Assembly (NCBI GenBank): GCA_964468045.1
Contig: CAYXTO010000002.1
Span: 124,001-188,000, forward strand
Length of the DNA stretch: 64,000 nucleotides
Source: JAWKXU01 sp964468045
GTDB lineage: Bacteria; Pseudomonadota; Alphaproteobacteria; Sphingomonadales; Sphingomonadaceae
Direction: 5' to 3'
Shown here: piece by piece, positions 50,861 through 59,837 of the stretch
How positions within the stretch are numbered: the stretch's first letter is position 1
How the letters are laid out: each line of letters opens with the position of its first letter
Position numbers and translations under genes: made by a program
The notes under the pieces: generated by a model
The model's input: only the letters and a program-made list of their open reading frames with translations
Told to the model about the DNA's origin: nothing
Databases searched by the model: none

Positions 50861-53280
50861 TCGGCGGCGACCCATGCAGGAAAGCCGGCATCGCCATCCG
50901 CTTCCCCGCCCGGCCAGGCATGGCCGGTCAGCGCCGGATACCAGGCGGCCGGCTCATCGCCCACCGCTTCGCGCAGCAGGTCGAGGCGGCGCACCGCACT
51001 TTCGCGGCCCGACAGGATCGTCAGTACTTCGGGCGCGCCGGACAGGTCGAGCCGCACCACCACGGATGCGTCCGGCTGGCGCACCAGGAAGCAGCGGCTA
51101 TGCGCGGGCAGCGTGCGGATCAGCTCCAGCTCATGCAGGGTGAGGCCGAATCCTTCGCAATAATCCTCCGACCGGGCGCGGGCATTGGGCATGAACACCA
51201 TGGTCGCGGTCTGTTCGACCAGCGCCGTGGAAATGCGGCTGTCGAGCGCATCGCGCGCGCTCTGGGTCGCGAAGCCGACCAGCGCGTTGCGCTTGCGCAA
51301 GGTTTTCAGCCAGTCCCGGATGCGGGCGGCGAAGACCTCGTCATCCAGTGCCTTCCAGCCCTCATCGATCAGGATCATCGTGGGATGGCCATCCAGCCGC
51401 TCGTCGATGCGATGGAACAGATACATCATCACCGGGGTGCGCAGGCGCGGGGCTTCCAGCAGCGCGGTCATGTCGAAGCCGAGTACGCGATGCGACAGAT
51501 CCAGCCGGTCATCCGCATTGTCGAACAGCCAGCCATGTTCGCCCCCTTCGATCCATGGAGACAGGCGATCGGCGAGATCGCCGGGTTGCGGGCGGCGCGC
51601 GCCAGCCAGCAATTCGCGGAAATGGCGCAGGCGGCGCAACGAACCGTCGTGGGAATAGGCCGCGTCCACCGCATGGGAAATGGTGGCCAGTTCCTCAGGC
51701 CCCTCGGCCTTCAGCAGCACGCCCAGCCAGTCGCGCAGGAACGCCCGGTTGGCGGGATTGTCGGGCAGGGCGAGCGGGTTGAAGCCGGTCGGATGCCCCG
51801 CCGCGATACGGTCATACCGGCCGCCGATGCCGCGAATGAACAGCTCCGCGCCGCGATCCTTGTCGAACAGGATCGTGCGGGGATTGAATTTCTGCGCCTG
51901 CGCGGCGAGGAAATTCATCACCACGGTCTTGCCCGATCCCGACGGCCCGATCACCGAGAAATTGCCGAGATCTCCGTGATGGAAATTGAAGAAGAAGGGC
52001 GTGGCGCTGGTCGTTTCCAGCAAGGTCACGGCATCGCCCCAGTGATTGCCGCTGGCCTGCCCCAGGGCGAAGCCGTGCAGCGAGCAGAAGCTGGCCATGT
52101 TGGCGGTGGAGATCATCGCCCGGCGCACCAGATAGGCTTCATTGCCGGGGAACTGACCCCAGAAGGCCGGTTCGAGATTGGTGTCCTCGCGCACTGCGAT
52201 GGCGCCGCTGTCGGCCAGTGCTGCGGCGCAGGCGGCGCAGGCATCGTCCAGCCGGGCAAGATCGCTTTCGCGCACCAGCACGCTCAGGTGATGGTCGCCG
52301 AAGCCGACCGCGCCGGTGCCCAGCGCGTCGCGCGCGGCCAGCATCTCATGCCGCTCCGCCACCGCTTCCTCGTCTGCGGATCGCAGGCGGCGGATCGCCA
52401 GATCCATGCGTTCCCGCGCGGTCTGGCGCTCGGCGGGGGCGAAGCTTTCGGTCACGATCGACTCGCAAGGCAGGCGCAGCAGCGCATCGAGCAGGCCGGG
52501 AGAGATCGCGTCCGGATAGTCCTTGAGCGAGAGCATGGCGGCGAAGTCGGTGCCTTGCCCGCCGCGCAGTTCCATCGCGTCCAGCCCGAAGCTGATCCGG
52601 CGATAGGGCAGCATATGCCCGATGTCGGTATCTTCCATGGGACGGCGCACGGGGCGCATCTCGCCATTGTAGAGAGCGCTCAGCAATTCGAGCACTTCGG
52701 AGCAGACCGCGCCGCCCGCAGCCTCGTAATCGCCCAGCAATTGCGCGCCATAGCTGCCCAGCGAGGCGATCAGGCCGCTTGCCGCCGCGCGCAGCGCGCG
52801 CAAATCCCTGGGATCGGCCTCGATCTCCTTTCCGCCCTTGCGCTGCCAGAGTTTCGAGACGCGTTCGGCCAGGCCGGCCTTGCCCTTGGCGGGGCGGCGG
52901 ACGATGGTGATGAACTGGTCGTTGATGAACAGCGAACCGCCGGCCAGCCGCTCGCGCCAGCGCTGGTCGATATGCGCCGACAGCGGATCATCGAATTCCG
53001 CGTTCAGCTGCACGTCCACGCGGCGGCGGATGACATGGTGGTAGAGCACGAAACGCGCGTCCAGCGAACTGCGTAGCAGGATTTCCCGGGATGCGGTGTG
53101 GGCGTTCAGGGCGGAGCTGTCCTCGGTTTCGAACAGCAGGCCGGGAACCTGGATCGCCGCCATCAGCGAGCCGTCGCGCAGCATGACGCAATGCTCGTCC
53201 ACCAGCCGCGCATAGGGCAGGCGATCGCCCGCGCGGGCTTCCTTGGCGTTCCATGCGGCGGCGCCGATCCATTTGCTCAT
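50857..53280 (-). CDS. virB4: type IV secretion ATPase VirB4
   Basis: This 807-aa ATPase has Walker A GPSGSGKTVVMN near residues 444-455, the Walker B-like PTMILIDEGWKALDDE, and the N-terminal CagE/TrbE/VirB domain. It energises pilus biogenesis with VirB11. It starts 12 bp after virB3. Confidence 0.96.
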   Translation of the reverse strand: MSKWIGAAAWNAKEARAGDRLPYARLVDEHCVMLRDGSLMAAIQVPGLLFETEDSSALNAHTASREILLRSSLDARFVLYHHVIRRRVDVQLNAEFDDPLSAHIDQRWRERLAGGSLFINDQFITIVRRPAKGKAGLAERVSKLWQRKGGKEIEADPRDLRALRAAASGLIASLGSYGAQLLGDYEAAGGAVCSEVLELLSALYNGEMRPVRRPMEDTDIGHMLPYRRISFGLDAMELRGGQGTDFAAMLSLKDYPDAISPGLLDALLRLPCESIVTESFAPAERQTARERMDLAIRRLRSADEEAVAERHEMLAARDALGTGAVGFGDHHLSVLVRESDLARLDDACAACAAALADSGAIAVREDTNLEPAFWGQFPGNEAYLVRRAMISTANMASFCSLHGFALGQASGNHWGDAVTLLETTSATPFFFNFHHGDLGNFSVIGPSGSGKTVVMNFLAAQAQKFNPRTILFDKDRGAELFIRGIGGRYDRIAAGHPTGFNPLALPDNPANRAFLRDWLGVLLKAEGPEELATISHAVDAAYSHDGSLRRLRHFRELLAGARRPQPGDLADRLSPWIEGGEHGWLFDNADDRLDLSHRVLGFDMTALLEAPRLRTPVMMYLFHRIDERLDGHPTMILIDEGWKALDDEVFAARIRDWLKTLRKRNALVGFATQSARDALDSRISTALVEQTATMVFMPNARARSEDYCEGFGLTLHELELIRTLPAHSRCFLVRQPDASVVVRLDLSGAPEVLTILSGRESAVRRLDLLREAVGDEPAAWYPALTGHAWPGGEADGDAGFPAWVAAE

Positions 53281-53292
53281 GCTTGTCGCCCC

Positions 53293-53574
53293 TTATGCCG
53301 CATAGCTGTTGCAGCCCCACCGCTTCCAGTTCCGCACGCGCGGACAGCGGCTGACCTTGGTGATCCAGAGATCGAAGATGCGCGGTTCGCGCAGGCACGC
53401 GAAATAGCCGATGCCATGGATAACCAGCGCCGCCGGCAAGGCCAGGAAGCTGCCCGTGATCAGGAACAGCTCCGTGGTCAGCGCCGCGTTGATGATGAAA
53501 TAGCTGTATGTCACTCCGGCAAACATCTGCGGCCGGGTCAGGGCGCGATGCACCGGGTAGCGGACGAGTTCCAT
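53293..53574 (-). CDS. virB3: type IV secretion protein VirB3
   Basis: This 93-aa protein has the VirB3 N-terminus (YPVHRALTRPQMFAGV) and two transmembrane helices, ending EPRIFDLWITKVSRCPR. It is an inner-membrane pilus-assembly partner of VirB4. Lies 20 bp downstream of virB2. Confidence 0.92.
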   Translation of the reverse strand: MELVRYPVHRALTRPQMFAGVTYSYFIINAALTTELFLITGSFLALPAALVIHGIGYFACLREPRIFDLWITKVSRCPRVRNWKRWGCNSYAA

Positions 53575-53594
53575 GATCCCGCGCAGCCCCGCCT

Positions 53595-53897
53595 TCAGCC
53601 TACCGCTGCGGCGGACTGGATGCCCGAAACGATCGAGGCCGCGCCGAACAGGATGAAGCAGCCGACGATCACGGTCGCGCCGAAGCGCCAGTTGAGCCGC
53701 CCGGTCAGCATCAGGAAGCCGACGGCGGCCACGGCCATCACGGCAACGGCGGTGGCGACGTTGCCGAGCAGGGTTCCCTGCAGCCAGGCCAGCGCGGCCA
53801 CGATCGGGCCGGAGCCTTGCGGATTTGCCGCCTGCGCATGGGCGGCGGCCGGCATGGCCAGGGCGGGAATGGCAACGAGAAGGCGAAGGGCACGCAT
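53595..53897 (-). CDS. virB2: type IV secretion pilin VirB2
   Basis: This 100-aa prepilin has a long signal peptide ending in AAAHAQAANPQG and two hydrophobic helices (ATAVAVMAVAAVGFLMLTG and TVIVGCFILFGAASIVSG) joined by a short basic loop. That is the VirB2/TrbC pilin topology. It follows virB1 by 3 bp. Confidence 0.93.
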   Translation of the reverse strand: MRALRLLVAIPALAMPAAAHAQAANPQGSGPIVAALAWLQGTLLGNVATAVAVMAVAAVGFLMLTGRLNWRFGATVIVGCFILFGAASIVSGIQSAAAVG

Positions 53898-53900
53898 GAT

Positions 53901-54521
53901 CTATCTCCGGGAATGGTCGGACAGACGGCCGAATATGGCCGTGACATAATGTTGGGTTTCGCGGATGCGGGGGATGCCGCCGGCCGCGATCACGCGGCCG
54001 GGCCCGGCGTTGTAGGCGGCCAGGGCTTTCTCCACATCGCCGTCGAATCGGTCGAGCTGCGCGCGCAGGTAACGCGCGCCCCCTTCTAGGTTGGCGTAAG
54101 GGTCGGACGGATCGACGCCCAGTTCCCGGGCCGTGCCGGGCATAAGCTGCGCCAGGCCCCTTGCCCCGGCGGGCGAGACGGCGTTCGCGCGCCAGCGGCT
54201 TTCCTGCCAGACCAGCGCTTCGATGAGGGCAGGGCTGAGGTCGAAGCGAGCCGACAGTTCCCGCACCTTTTCGGCATAGGCCGCCGGGATCGCGAGCCGG
54301 GGCATGCCGCTGTCGGCCAAAGCCGCCGCCGGCACTTCGATGCCGGCCGCATTGGCGCCAGCGTCGGACGTTTCGCCGAACGAATCGGTGCCGCCCGCAA
54401 TCCAGCGGTGACCGCCATAGCTTACTTCAAGCACATCGGCATGGGCCGCAGGGGCTGTTCCCGGCCCAGCCGCCAAGGCGGCGATGGCACTGCCCATCCC
54501 GAGAATCGTCAAACGCGTCAT
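53901..54521 (-). CDS. virB1: lytic transglycosylase VirB1
   Basis: This 206-aa periplasmic enzyme has an N-terminal signal, and a goose-lysozyme-like SLT domain: catalytic Glu in ALVWQESRW, SPAGARGLAQLMPGTARELG, and ALAAYNAGPGRV. It opens peptidoglycan for secretion-machine assembly. First gene of the operon. Confidence 0.93.
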   Translation of the reverse strand: MTRLTILGMGSAIAALAAGPGTAPAAHADVLEVSYGGHRWIAGGTDSFGETSDAGANAAGIEVPAAALADSGMPRLAIPAAYAEKVRELSARFDLSPALIEALVWQESRWRANAVSPAGARGLAQLMPGTARELGVDPSDPYANLEGGARYLRAQLDRFDGDVEKALAAYNAGPGRVIAAGGIPRIRETQHYVTAIFGRLSDHSRR

Positions 54522-54698
54522 CAGCGCCTGATGGGCACTTCTCGTGACAGGTCTGTTACAAAACGCCCGATAAAGTTGTGCCCTGTCCGGGCAATGCCAG
54601 CGACACCCGATTCAGGGCTCTATAGGATGGTCGTATCGGCGGGGTCGGGCGCCCGGCGAAGGAGCGCCCGGAACCCGATTGGCCCAAGCCCGGTCGGC

Positions 54699-55082
54699 TC
54701 AGCGGGTCGCCAGCCGGTCGCTCCGCTTCAGCTCGGCGAGCGCCATCCGCGCCGCGGCGCGCGAATCCACCCAGCGCCCATCGGCCAGTTCGAGCTCGTA
54801 TTGCCGGTCGCTGAGGATCGCGGCCTTGAACATGGCTTCCGCCTGCGCGGTCCGGCCCTGGGCAGCGTAGGCGGCGCCCAGATTGATGAGCCGGGCCGGA
54901 TCCTGCGCATCGAGCGCGCGGTTGGCCTCGATCCGCGCTTCCGCCGCAGCCGGCATGCCGGCCGCCAGTTCCGCATAGGCCACGTCGACCTCGGCCGGTT
55001 CGACAGGCTGATGGGTCGCCGCCACGATCGGGGCCTGCGCCAGAATGACGGAAGCCAAAACAGCAAGTCCAGTCATCATCAC
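54699..55082 (-). CDS. small exported TPR-like protein
   Basis: This 127-aa protein has a signal peptide (MTGLAVLASVILAQAPIVAA) and one clear TPR unit (PARLINLGAAYAAQGRTAQAEAMF). GGAGAG precedes the start. It lies upstream of the virB operon on the same strand across a 177-bp gap. A periplasmic binding or scaffold role is possible. It is not part of the usual VirB set. Confidence 0.7.
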   Translation of the reverse strand: MMMTGLAVLASVILAQAPIVAATHQPVEPAEVDVAYAELAAGMPAAAEARIEANRALDAQDPARLINLGAAYAAQGRTAQAEAMFKAAILSDRQYELELADGRWVDSRAAARMALAELKRSDRLATR

Positions 55083-55385
55083 TCTCCATAATCATTGCTT
55101 GCCCGTGGAGAATGATCGCCCCGACATTCCTCCGCAATAAAAATGAAACATTGTCATAAAACCGAAACAAACGGCATTCCGCTCGATCGACTCGAGCTCA
55201 TGCTGCATTGCGGCGAGGTGTGATCCGGAGAAGCGATAATGTAATAAGTGTCATTGATATGACTTTTATAAGTCTCTGACCAAATTGACGTATTTTGAAA
55301 AGAAACTGTCACGTCCGGAGACTAGCCGAGGCCCCGCGATAGTGTTCGCATTCCGATTCTACGGTTTTTCAGGGGACCACCCATC
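55083..55385. promoter_or_regulatory. AT-rich divergent promoter region of the lipoprotein/TonB-receptor pair
   Basis: This 303-bp region has the lowest GC of its surroundings and holds no gene. TGTCAT-type half-sites occur near 55160, 55249-55265 (GTGTCAT-N4-ATGACTT) and 55306-55312 (CTGTCAC). They resemble degenerate PHO-box half-sites, but spacing is poor and the similarity may be chance. Confidence 0.35.
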
Positions 55386-56942
55386 GTGACAAAATTCCAT
55401 CGCTCGCTTATTCTATGCTGCAGCGTGCTCGCTCTTGGTGCGTGCGGAGCAGACGAAATCGCTTCGCCCGGCTCGGGCGGTGACATCATCATCAACAATC
55501 CGAGCCCGACGCCTTCACCCACGCCGAGCCCGTCCGGTGGAGCTTCGCCGGTGACAGCCGCCGCGAACTGCCCGACCATCTCCGATGGCCTGACCGACAG
55601 CGGCGTGCTGAACGTTCCAGGCGGCACGGTGCGAGTCTGCACCCTTCCGCGCCGGTTCACCGCATCCACCACGCTTCCCTATATTTCCGGCGTGGCCTAT
55701 CGCATGAACGGCCGCGTGGATGTGGGCACCGACGGTGGCCCGACCGCTTCGGCCAACGACACCAATGTCACGCTGACGATCGAGCCCGGCGTGGTGGTCT
55801 ATGCAGGCACCGGCCTGTCCTATCTGGTCGTGAACCGCGCCAACAAGATCAATGCGGTCGGCAGCGCCGCCCAGCCGATCATCTTCACCAGCGAACAGAA
55901 CGTTCTGGGCAATGCCACGGACAACAGCTCGCAGCAGTGGGGCGGCGTGGTCCTGCTCGGTCGTGCGCCGATCACCGATTGCGACGCCGGCGGCGCCGCA
56001 CCTGGCACGGCCGATTGCGAACGCGATACCGAAGGTTCGCCCGATCCGGCGCTGTATGGCGGCGCCACGCCGACCGACAGCAGCGGCAAGATGCAATATG
56101 TCCAGATTCGCTATTCCGGCTTCGTCCTTTCGGCCAACTCGGAATTGCAGTCGCTCACCACGGGCGGCACCGGCAGCGGCACCGAGCTCAGCCACATCAT
56201 GAGCTTCAACAGCTCCGACGACGCGTTCGAGTTCTTCGGGGGCGTGGTCAACGCGAAACACCTCGTCTCCGTCGGCGCCGAGGACGACGTGCTCGATACC
56301 GACACCGGTGTGAAGGCCCAGTTCCAGTATGTCCTGGCGATCCAGCGCGAAGGGCAGGGCGACTCGATCATCGAGGCGGACACCAACAATTCGAACACCG
56401 GCCAGACGCCGCGCCAGAATACGGTGGTTTCCAACGCCACCTTCATCCAGCGCAGCACGGCCGGTTCCAACAACGCCGCCATGCTCATTCGCGGCGGCGC
56501 GGACTACAAGCTGCTCAACACGGTGGTTCACAGCCCGAACCACAGCTGTCTGCGGCTCAGCCTCGCCGACACCATCCAGGCGACCGGCGCCGACGAGAAC
56601 GGTCCGCCGGAATTCCGCTCGGTGGTCATGCAGTGCGCCAGCCCGGCTTTCCTGGGCACGGATGGCGTGACCGAGGCGGATGTGCAGGGCATCTTCAACG
56701 CCGGCACCAACAACAACGCCAATTTCACCACAACGCTTGCTTCCGGCTTCATCAACGGTTCGAACGAGAGTGCGGTGACCCCCTTCAACGCCAGCTCGAT
56801 CTCGAGCTTTTTCGACAACACCAGCTATATCGGCGCGGTCCGCGACAGCTCCGACACCTGGTACACCGGCTGGACCTGCAACAGCGCCGCCGCGAACCTC
56901 GGTGCGAGCAACAAGGCCTGCACCACCTCGCCGGTCACCTGA
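55386..56942 (+). CDS. surface lipoprotein paired with TonB-dependent receptor
   Basis: This 518-aa protein has a lipobox (SVLALGACGA), a Pro/Ser/Thr-rich linker (NPSPTPSPTPSPSGG) and a long Asn/Thr/Gly-rich beta-helix-like body. Several Cys pairs are seen (DCDAGGAAPGTADCE). It lies just upstream of a TonB-dependent receptor with a strong hairpin between them. Sphingomonads and other alphaproteobacteria often have such pairs for polymer or organophosphate capture; the ligand is unknown. I do not know a named family for it. Confidence 0.75.
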   Translation: MTKFHRSLILCCSVLALGACGADEIASPGSGGDIIINNPSPTPSPTPSPSGGASPVTAAANCPTISDGLTDSGVLNVPGGTVRVCTLPRRFTASTTLPYISGVAYRMNGRVDVGTDGGPTASANDTNVTLTIEPGVVVYAGTGLSYLVVNRANKINAVGSAAQPIIFTSEQNVLGNATDNSSQQWGGVVLLGRAPITDCDAGGAAPGTADCERDTEGSPDPALYGGATPTDSSGKMQYVQIRYSGFVLSANSELQSLTTGGTGSGTELSHIMSFNSSDDAFEFFGGVVNAKHLVSVGAEDDVLDTDTGVKAQFQYVLAIQREGQGDSIIEADTNNSNTGQTPRQNTVVSNATFIQRSTAGSNNAAMLIRGGADYKLLNTVVHSPNHSCLRLSLADTIQATGADENGPPEFRSVVMQCASPAFLGTDGVTEADVQGIFNAGTNNNANFTTTLASGFINGSNESAVTPFNASSISSFFDNTSYIGAVRDSSDTWYTGWTCNSAAANLGASNKACTTSPVT

Positions 56943-56960
56943 CAGGCCGCTTCGAATGAC

Positions 56961-56988
56961 GGGGGCGGCTGCACGGGTGGCCGCCCCC
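56961..56988 (+). terminator. strong hairpin between lipoprotein and receptor genes
   Basis: GGGGGCGGC (56961-56969) pairs perfectly with GCCGCCCCC (56980-56988), followed by TCTTTC. It could end some transcripts after the lipoprotein gene and let fewer continue into the receptor gene, giving unequal amounts of the two products. Confidence 0.75.
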
Positions 56989-57018
56989 TCTTTCGCATTT
57001 GAATTACCGGGGGTTTCT

Positions 57019-59703
57019 ATGATTACGCCGTCTTGGCTGAGCCGCACGCTGCTCCTTACCACCGCGCTGGTCGCGCCGGGTCTCGCATTCGCCCAGGATG
57101 CGGGCACCGCGATGCCGCCGCAGCCAACCGAGGAAACGGCTGTTCCCGCAGACGATCCCGCGCCCGGCGATGCCGCCGAGGAACGCCGGGCCAGAGGTCC
57201 GGATGTCTCGGTGCCCGGCGAGATCCTCGTCACCGGCCGCCGTACCCAGAACGCGACGCGCAGCGCGGATCAGGTGGTCTCGGTGCTTTCGACCGAGGAC
57301 ATCGCGCGCACCGGCGAAGGCGACATCGCCGGCGCTCTCGGCCGCGTAACCGGCCTTTCCGTGGTGGGCAGCGGCTTCGTCTACGTTCGCGGCCTGGGCG
57401 ACCGCTATTCGCTCGCACTGCTGAACGGCCTCCCGTTGCCCAGCCCGGAACCTCTGCGCCGCGTCGTTCCGCTCGATCTTTTTCCCACCAACGTGGTCGC
57501 CTCGTCCCTGGTGCAGAAGAGCTACTCGGCCAATTTTCCCGGCGAGTTCGGCGGTGGTGTGATCAATCTCACCACCATCGCGGTGCCGGACGAATCCTTC
57601 CTCTCGGTGGGCGGCGGCATCACCGCCGACAGCGAGACCACCGGCAAGCTCGGCTATACCCATTACGGTTCCGGCTCGGACTGGACCGGCTACGACAATG
57701 GCGTGCGCAGCATCCCGGGCGCGTTGAAGGACTATTTCTCCAACGGCCTGCGCATCGGCGACCCGAACGTCAATTCCGCCGCGATCACCGGGGCGCTGGT
57801 CAAGCCCAGCCTGGCCGTGGTCCAGCGGAACAACGATATCCCGGCCAATTTCTCCGGCTCGATCACCGGCGGCACCGCTTTCGATGCCGGGGATGCGCGG
57901 GTCGGCGTGGTCGCCACCCTGTCCTACAGCAATGAATGGGATACGCGCGACACGATCCAGCAATCCGCGCTGACCGTGGACCTGGCCGTGCTGGATGGCG
58001 ATTACCGCTCCGTCAACACGGACAACAAGATCACGCTCAATGGCCTGCTGGGGATCGGGGTGGAGCTTGGCGACCACAAGCTGCGCTGGACCAACCTCTA
58101 TATCCACGACACTCTCAAGCAGACCCGCTTCGCTTCGGGGCGGGATGTCGACTCGGGCTTCGACCGGATCATTCAGGACACCGCGTGGTTCGAACGGCAG
58201 CTGTTCGACAGCCAGGTGGTCGGAGAGCTGCGCTTCGGCGAATTCGGGATCGATCTGCGCGGCGGCTACGCCAAGAGCAAGCGTGAGGCGCCGTTCGAAA
58301 CCAATTTCAACTATGTGCGCACCAACAATCCCAACAGCCCCTATGGCGGGGTCTATCTCAACCTGCTCAACAACGGGCAGACCGGCGCGGCTTCCGTCGC
58401 CTTTTCCGACCTGGACGAGGATCTGTGGTATGGCGGCGCCGATTTCAGCTATCTGCTGGCCCCGCGCCTGACCGTGACCGCGGGCTACGCCTATACCGAT
58501 ACGCATCGCGAATCCTCGCGCCGCGAATTCCTGATCATCGCGCCCACCACCATGCCGACCTATGTCGGCCTGTGGCGCCCCGACCTGCTGGTGCGGCCCT
58601 TCACGGTCGAGAATTTCGGCATCGACGTGATCGAATCGACCCAGGCCACTCCGGCCTTCGAGGCCGATCTGGAGATCCACGCCGGATACATCAAGGCGAA
58701 CTGGGAACCGATCGATGCGGTGAGCCTGGACCTTGGCGTTCGCTACGAGGATGCGAAACAGGCCGTCAGCCCGATCCAGGTCTTCGCCGATGCGATCACT
58801 TCGGACGCCAGTACCTCGCTTGCGAATGATTACTGGCTGCCCGCCGCGACCCTGACCTGGGAGGTCAGCCCGCAGCTCCAGCTCCGTTTCAACGCATCGA
58901 AGACGATTGCCCGTCCGCAATTCCGCGAACTGATCTTCCAGCTCTATTTCGATCCGGAATCCAACCGCTCCTATCGCGGCAACCCGTTCCTGGTGGACAG
59001 CGAACTGAAGAACGCCGAAGCCCGGATCGAATATTATCCGGGCCGCGACGAGCGCATCTCGCTGGCCGGCTTCTACAAGGATATCAAGAATCCGATCGAA
59101 ACCTTCGTCTCGTTCGGCGACAACGGCTCGCGCGGCGGCTTCGCCAACGCCCCCAAGGCACGGCTCTACGGCGCCGAGCTGGAAGTGCAGAAATATGTCG
59201 ATCTTTCCAGTCAGGGGGGATTGTTCTCGACCAGGCGGCTGGTGGCGATCGCCAACTACACCTACACCAAATCGGAACTGAAGATCGGGGCGGACGATCT
59301 GGTCCGCGTCTATCCTTCGGAACCGCGCCCGGCCACCAACTTCTTCCAGGATGGCGCTCCGCTGACCGGCCAGTCCGATCACATCGCCAATATTCAGTTC
59401 GGCTTCGAGGACACCGACTCGCTTTCGCAGCAGACGATCCTGGTGAGCTATGCCAGCAAGCGTGTCGTCGGCCGGGGCGACGGCAATCTGCCGGATGTGA
59501 TCGAGAAGCCCGGCATCACGGTGGATTTCGTGGCTCGCCAGGGGCTCAAGCTGTTCGGGATCGATACCGAATGGAAGTTCGAGGCCCGCAACATCTTCAA
59601 CCAGAAGCATGAAGAATATCAATCGACGGGCGAGACCCGGATCGACGTGAACAGCTACGATATCGGCCGCAAGTTCTCGCTGTCGGCATCGGCGAAGTTC
59701 TGA
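57019..59703 (+). CDS. TonB-dependent outer-membrane receptor
   Basis: This 894-aa receptor starts at ATG 57019 (preceded by GGGGG). It has a signal ending ALAFAQD-like (APGLAFAQDA), a TonB-box region (SVPGEILVTGRR), a plug with FVYVRGLGDRYSLALLNG and ANFPGEFGGGVINL, and a barrel ending in FSLSASAKF with the required aromatic terminus. It is 77 bp downstream of the lipoprotein gene. Substrate unknown. Confidence 0.92.
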   Translation: MITPSWLSRTLLLTTALVAPGLAFAQDAGTAMPPQPTEETAVPADDPAPGDAAEERRARGPDVSVPGEILVTGRRTQNATRSADQVVSVLSTEDIARTGEGDIAGALGRVTGLSVVGSGFVYVRGLGDRYSLALLNGLPLPSPEPLRRVVPLDLFPTNVVASSLVQKSYSANFPGEFGGGVINLTTIAVPDESFLSVGGGITADSETTGKLGYTHYGSGSDWTGYDNGVRSIPGALKDYFSNGLRIGDPNVNSAAITGALVKPSLAVVQRNNDIPANFSGSITGGTAFDAGDARVGVVATLSYSNEWDTRDTIQQSALTVDLAVLDGDYRSVNTDNKITLNGLLGIGVELGDHKLRWTNLYIHDTLKQTRFASGRDVDSGFDRIIQDTAWFERQLFDSQVVGELRFGEFGIDLRGGYAKSKREAPFETNFNYVRTNNPNSPYGGVYLNLLNNGQTGAASVAFSDLDEDLWYGGADFSYLLAPRLTVTAGYAYTDTHRESSRREFLIIAPTTMPTYVGLWRPDLLVRPFTVENFGIDVIESTQATPAFEADLEIHAGYIKANWEPIDAVSLDLGVRYEDAKQAVSPIQVFADAITSDASTSLANDYWLPAATLTWEVSPQLQLRFNASKTIARPQFRELIFQLYFDPESNRSYRGNPFLVDSELKNAEARIEYYPGRDERISLAGFYKDIKNPIETFVSFGDNGSRGGFANAPKARLYGAELEVQKYVDLSSQGGLFSTRRLVAIANYTYTKSELKIGADDLVRVYPSEPRPATNFFQDGAPLTGQSDHIANIQFGFEDTDSLSQQTILVSYASKRVVGRGDGNLPDVIEKPGITVDFVARQGLKLFGIDTEWKFEARNIFNQKHEEYQSTGETRIDVNSYDIGRKFSLSASAKF

Positions 59704-59717
59704 TCTTCCACTCCGCT

Positions 59718-59744
59718 CCCGGCACCGCCCTACGCGGTGCCGGG
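59718..59744 (+). terminator. GC-rich hairpin after TonB receptor
   Basis: CCCGGCACCGC (59718-59728) and GCGGTGCCGGG (59734-59744) form a perfect 11-bp stem with a 5-nt loop 15 bp after the receptor stop. No T-run follows. Confidence 0.65.
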
Positions 59745-59771
59745 ATCCCGTCCTGACAATTCCGGTAAAGC

Positions 59772-59805
59772 AAACGGCCCGCGCGGAAATCCCGCCGGGC
59801 CGTTT
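59772..59805. terminator. bidirectional terminator between receptor and response-regulator genes
   Basis: AAACGGCCCG (59772-59781) pairs with CGGGCCGTTT (59796-59805), with a smaller GCGG/CCGC stem inside. A/T ends on both strands make it work either way for the convergent genes. Confidence 0.75.
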
Positions 59806-59837
59806 CCGTTCACATCGGATCGCCGCCTATGGCGGCG

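Noticed and set aside
46799..54521. Integrated conjugative element
   Set aside because: No relaxase, coupling protein, integrase, attachment repeats or partition genes are near the VirB operon.
54544..54561. PHO-box-like TTGTAAC-N4-CTGTCAC on the minus strand upstream of virB1
   Set aside because: The site ends about 22 bp before the virB1 start, leaving no room for a -10 element and leader, and nothing else suggests phosphate control of the secretion operon.
57004..59622. 872-codon minus-strand frame opposite the TonB receptor
   Set aside because: The plus-strand receptor has signal peptide, plug and barrel motifs; the antisense product looks like mirrored GC-rich sequence.
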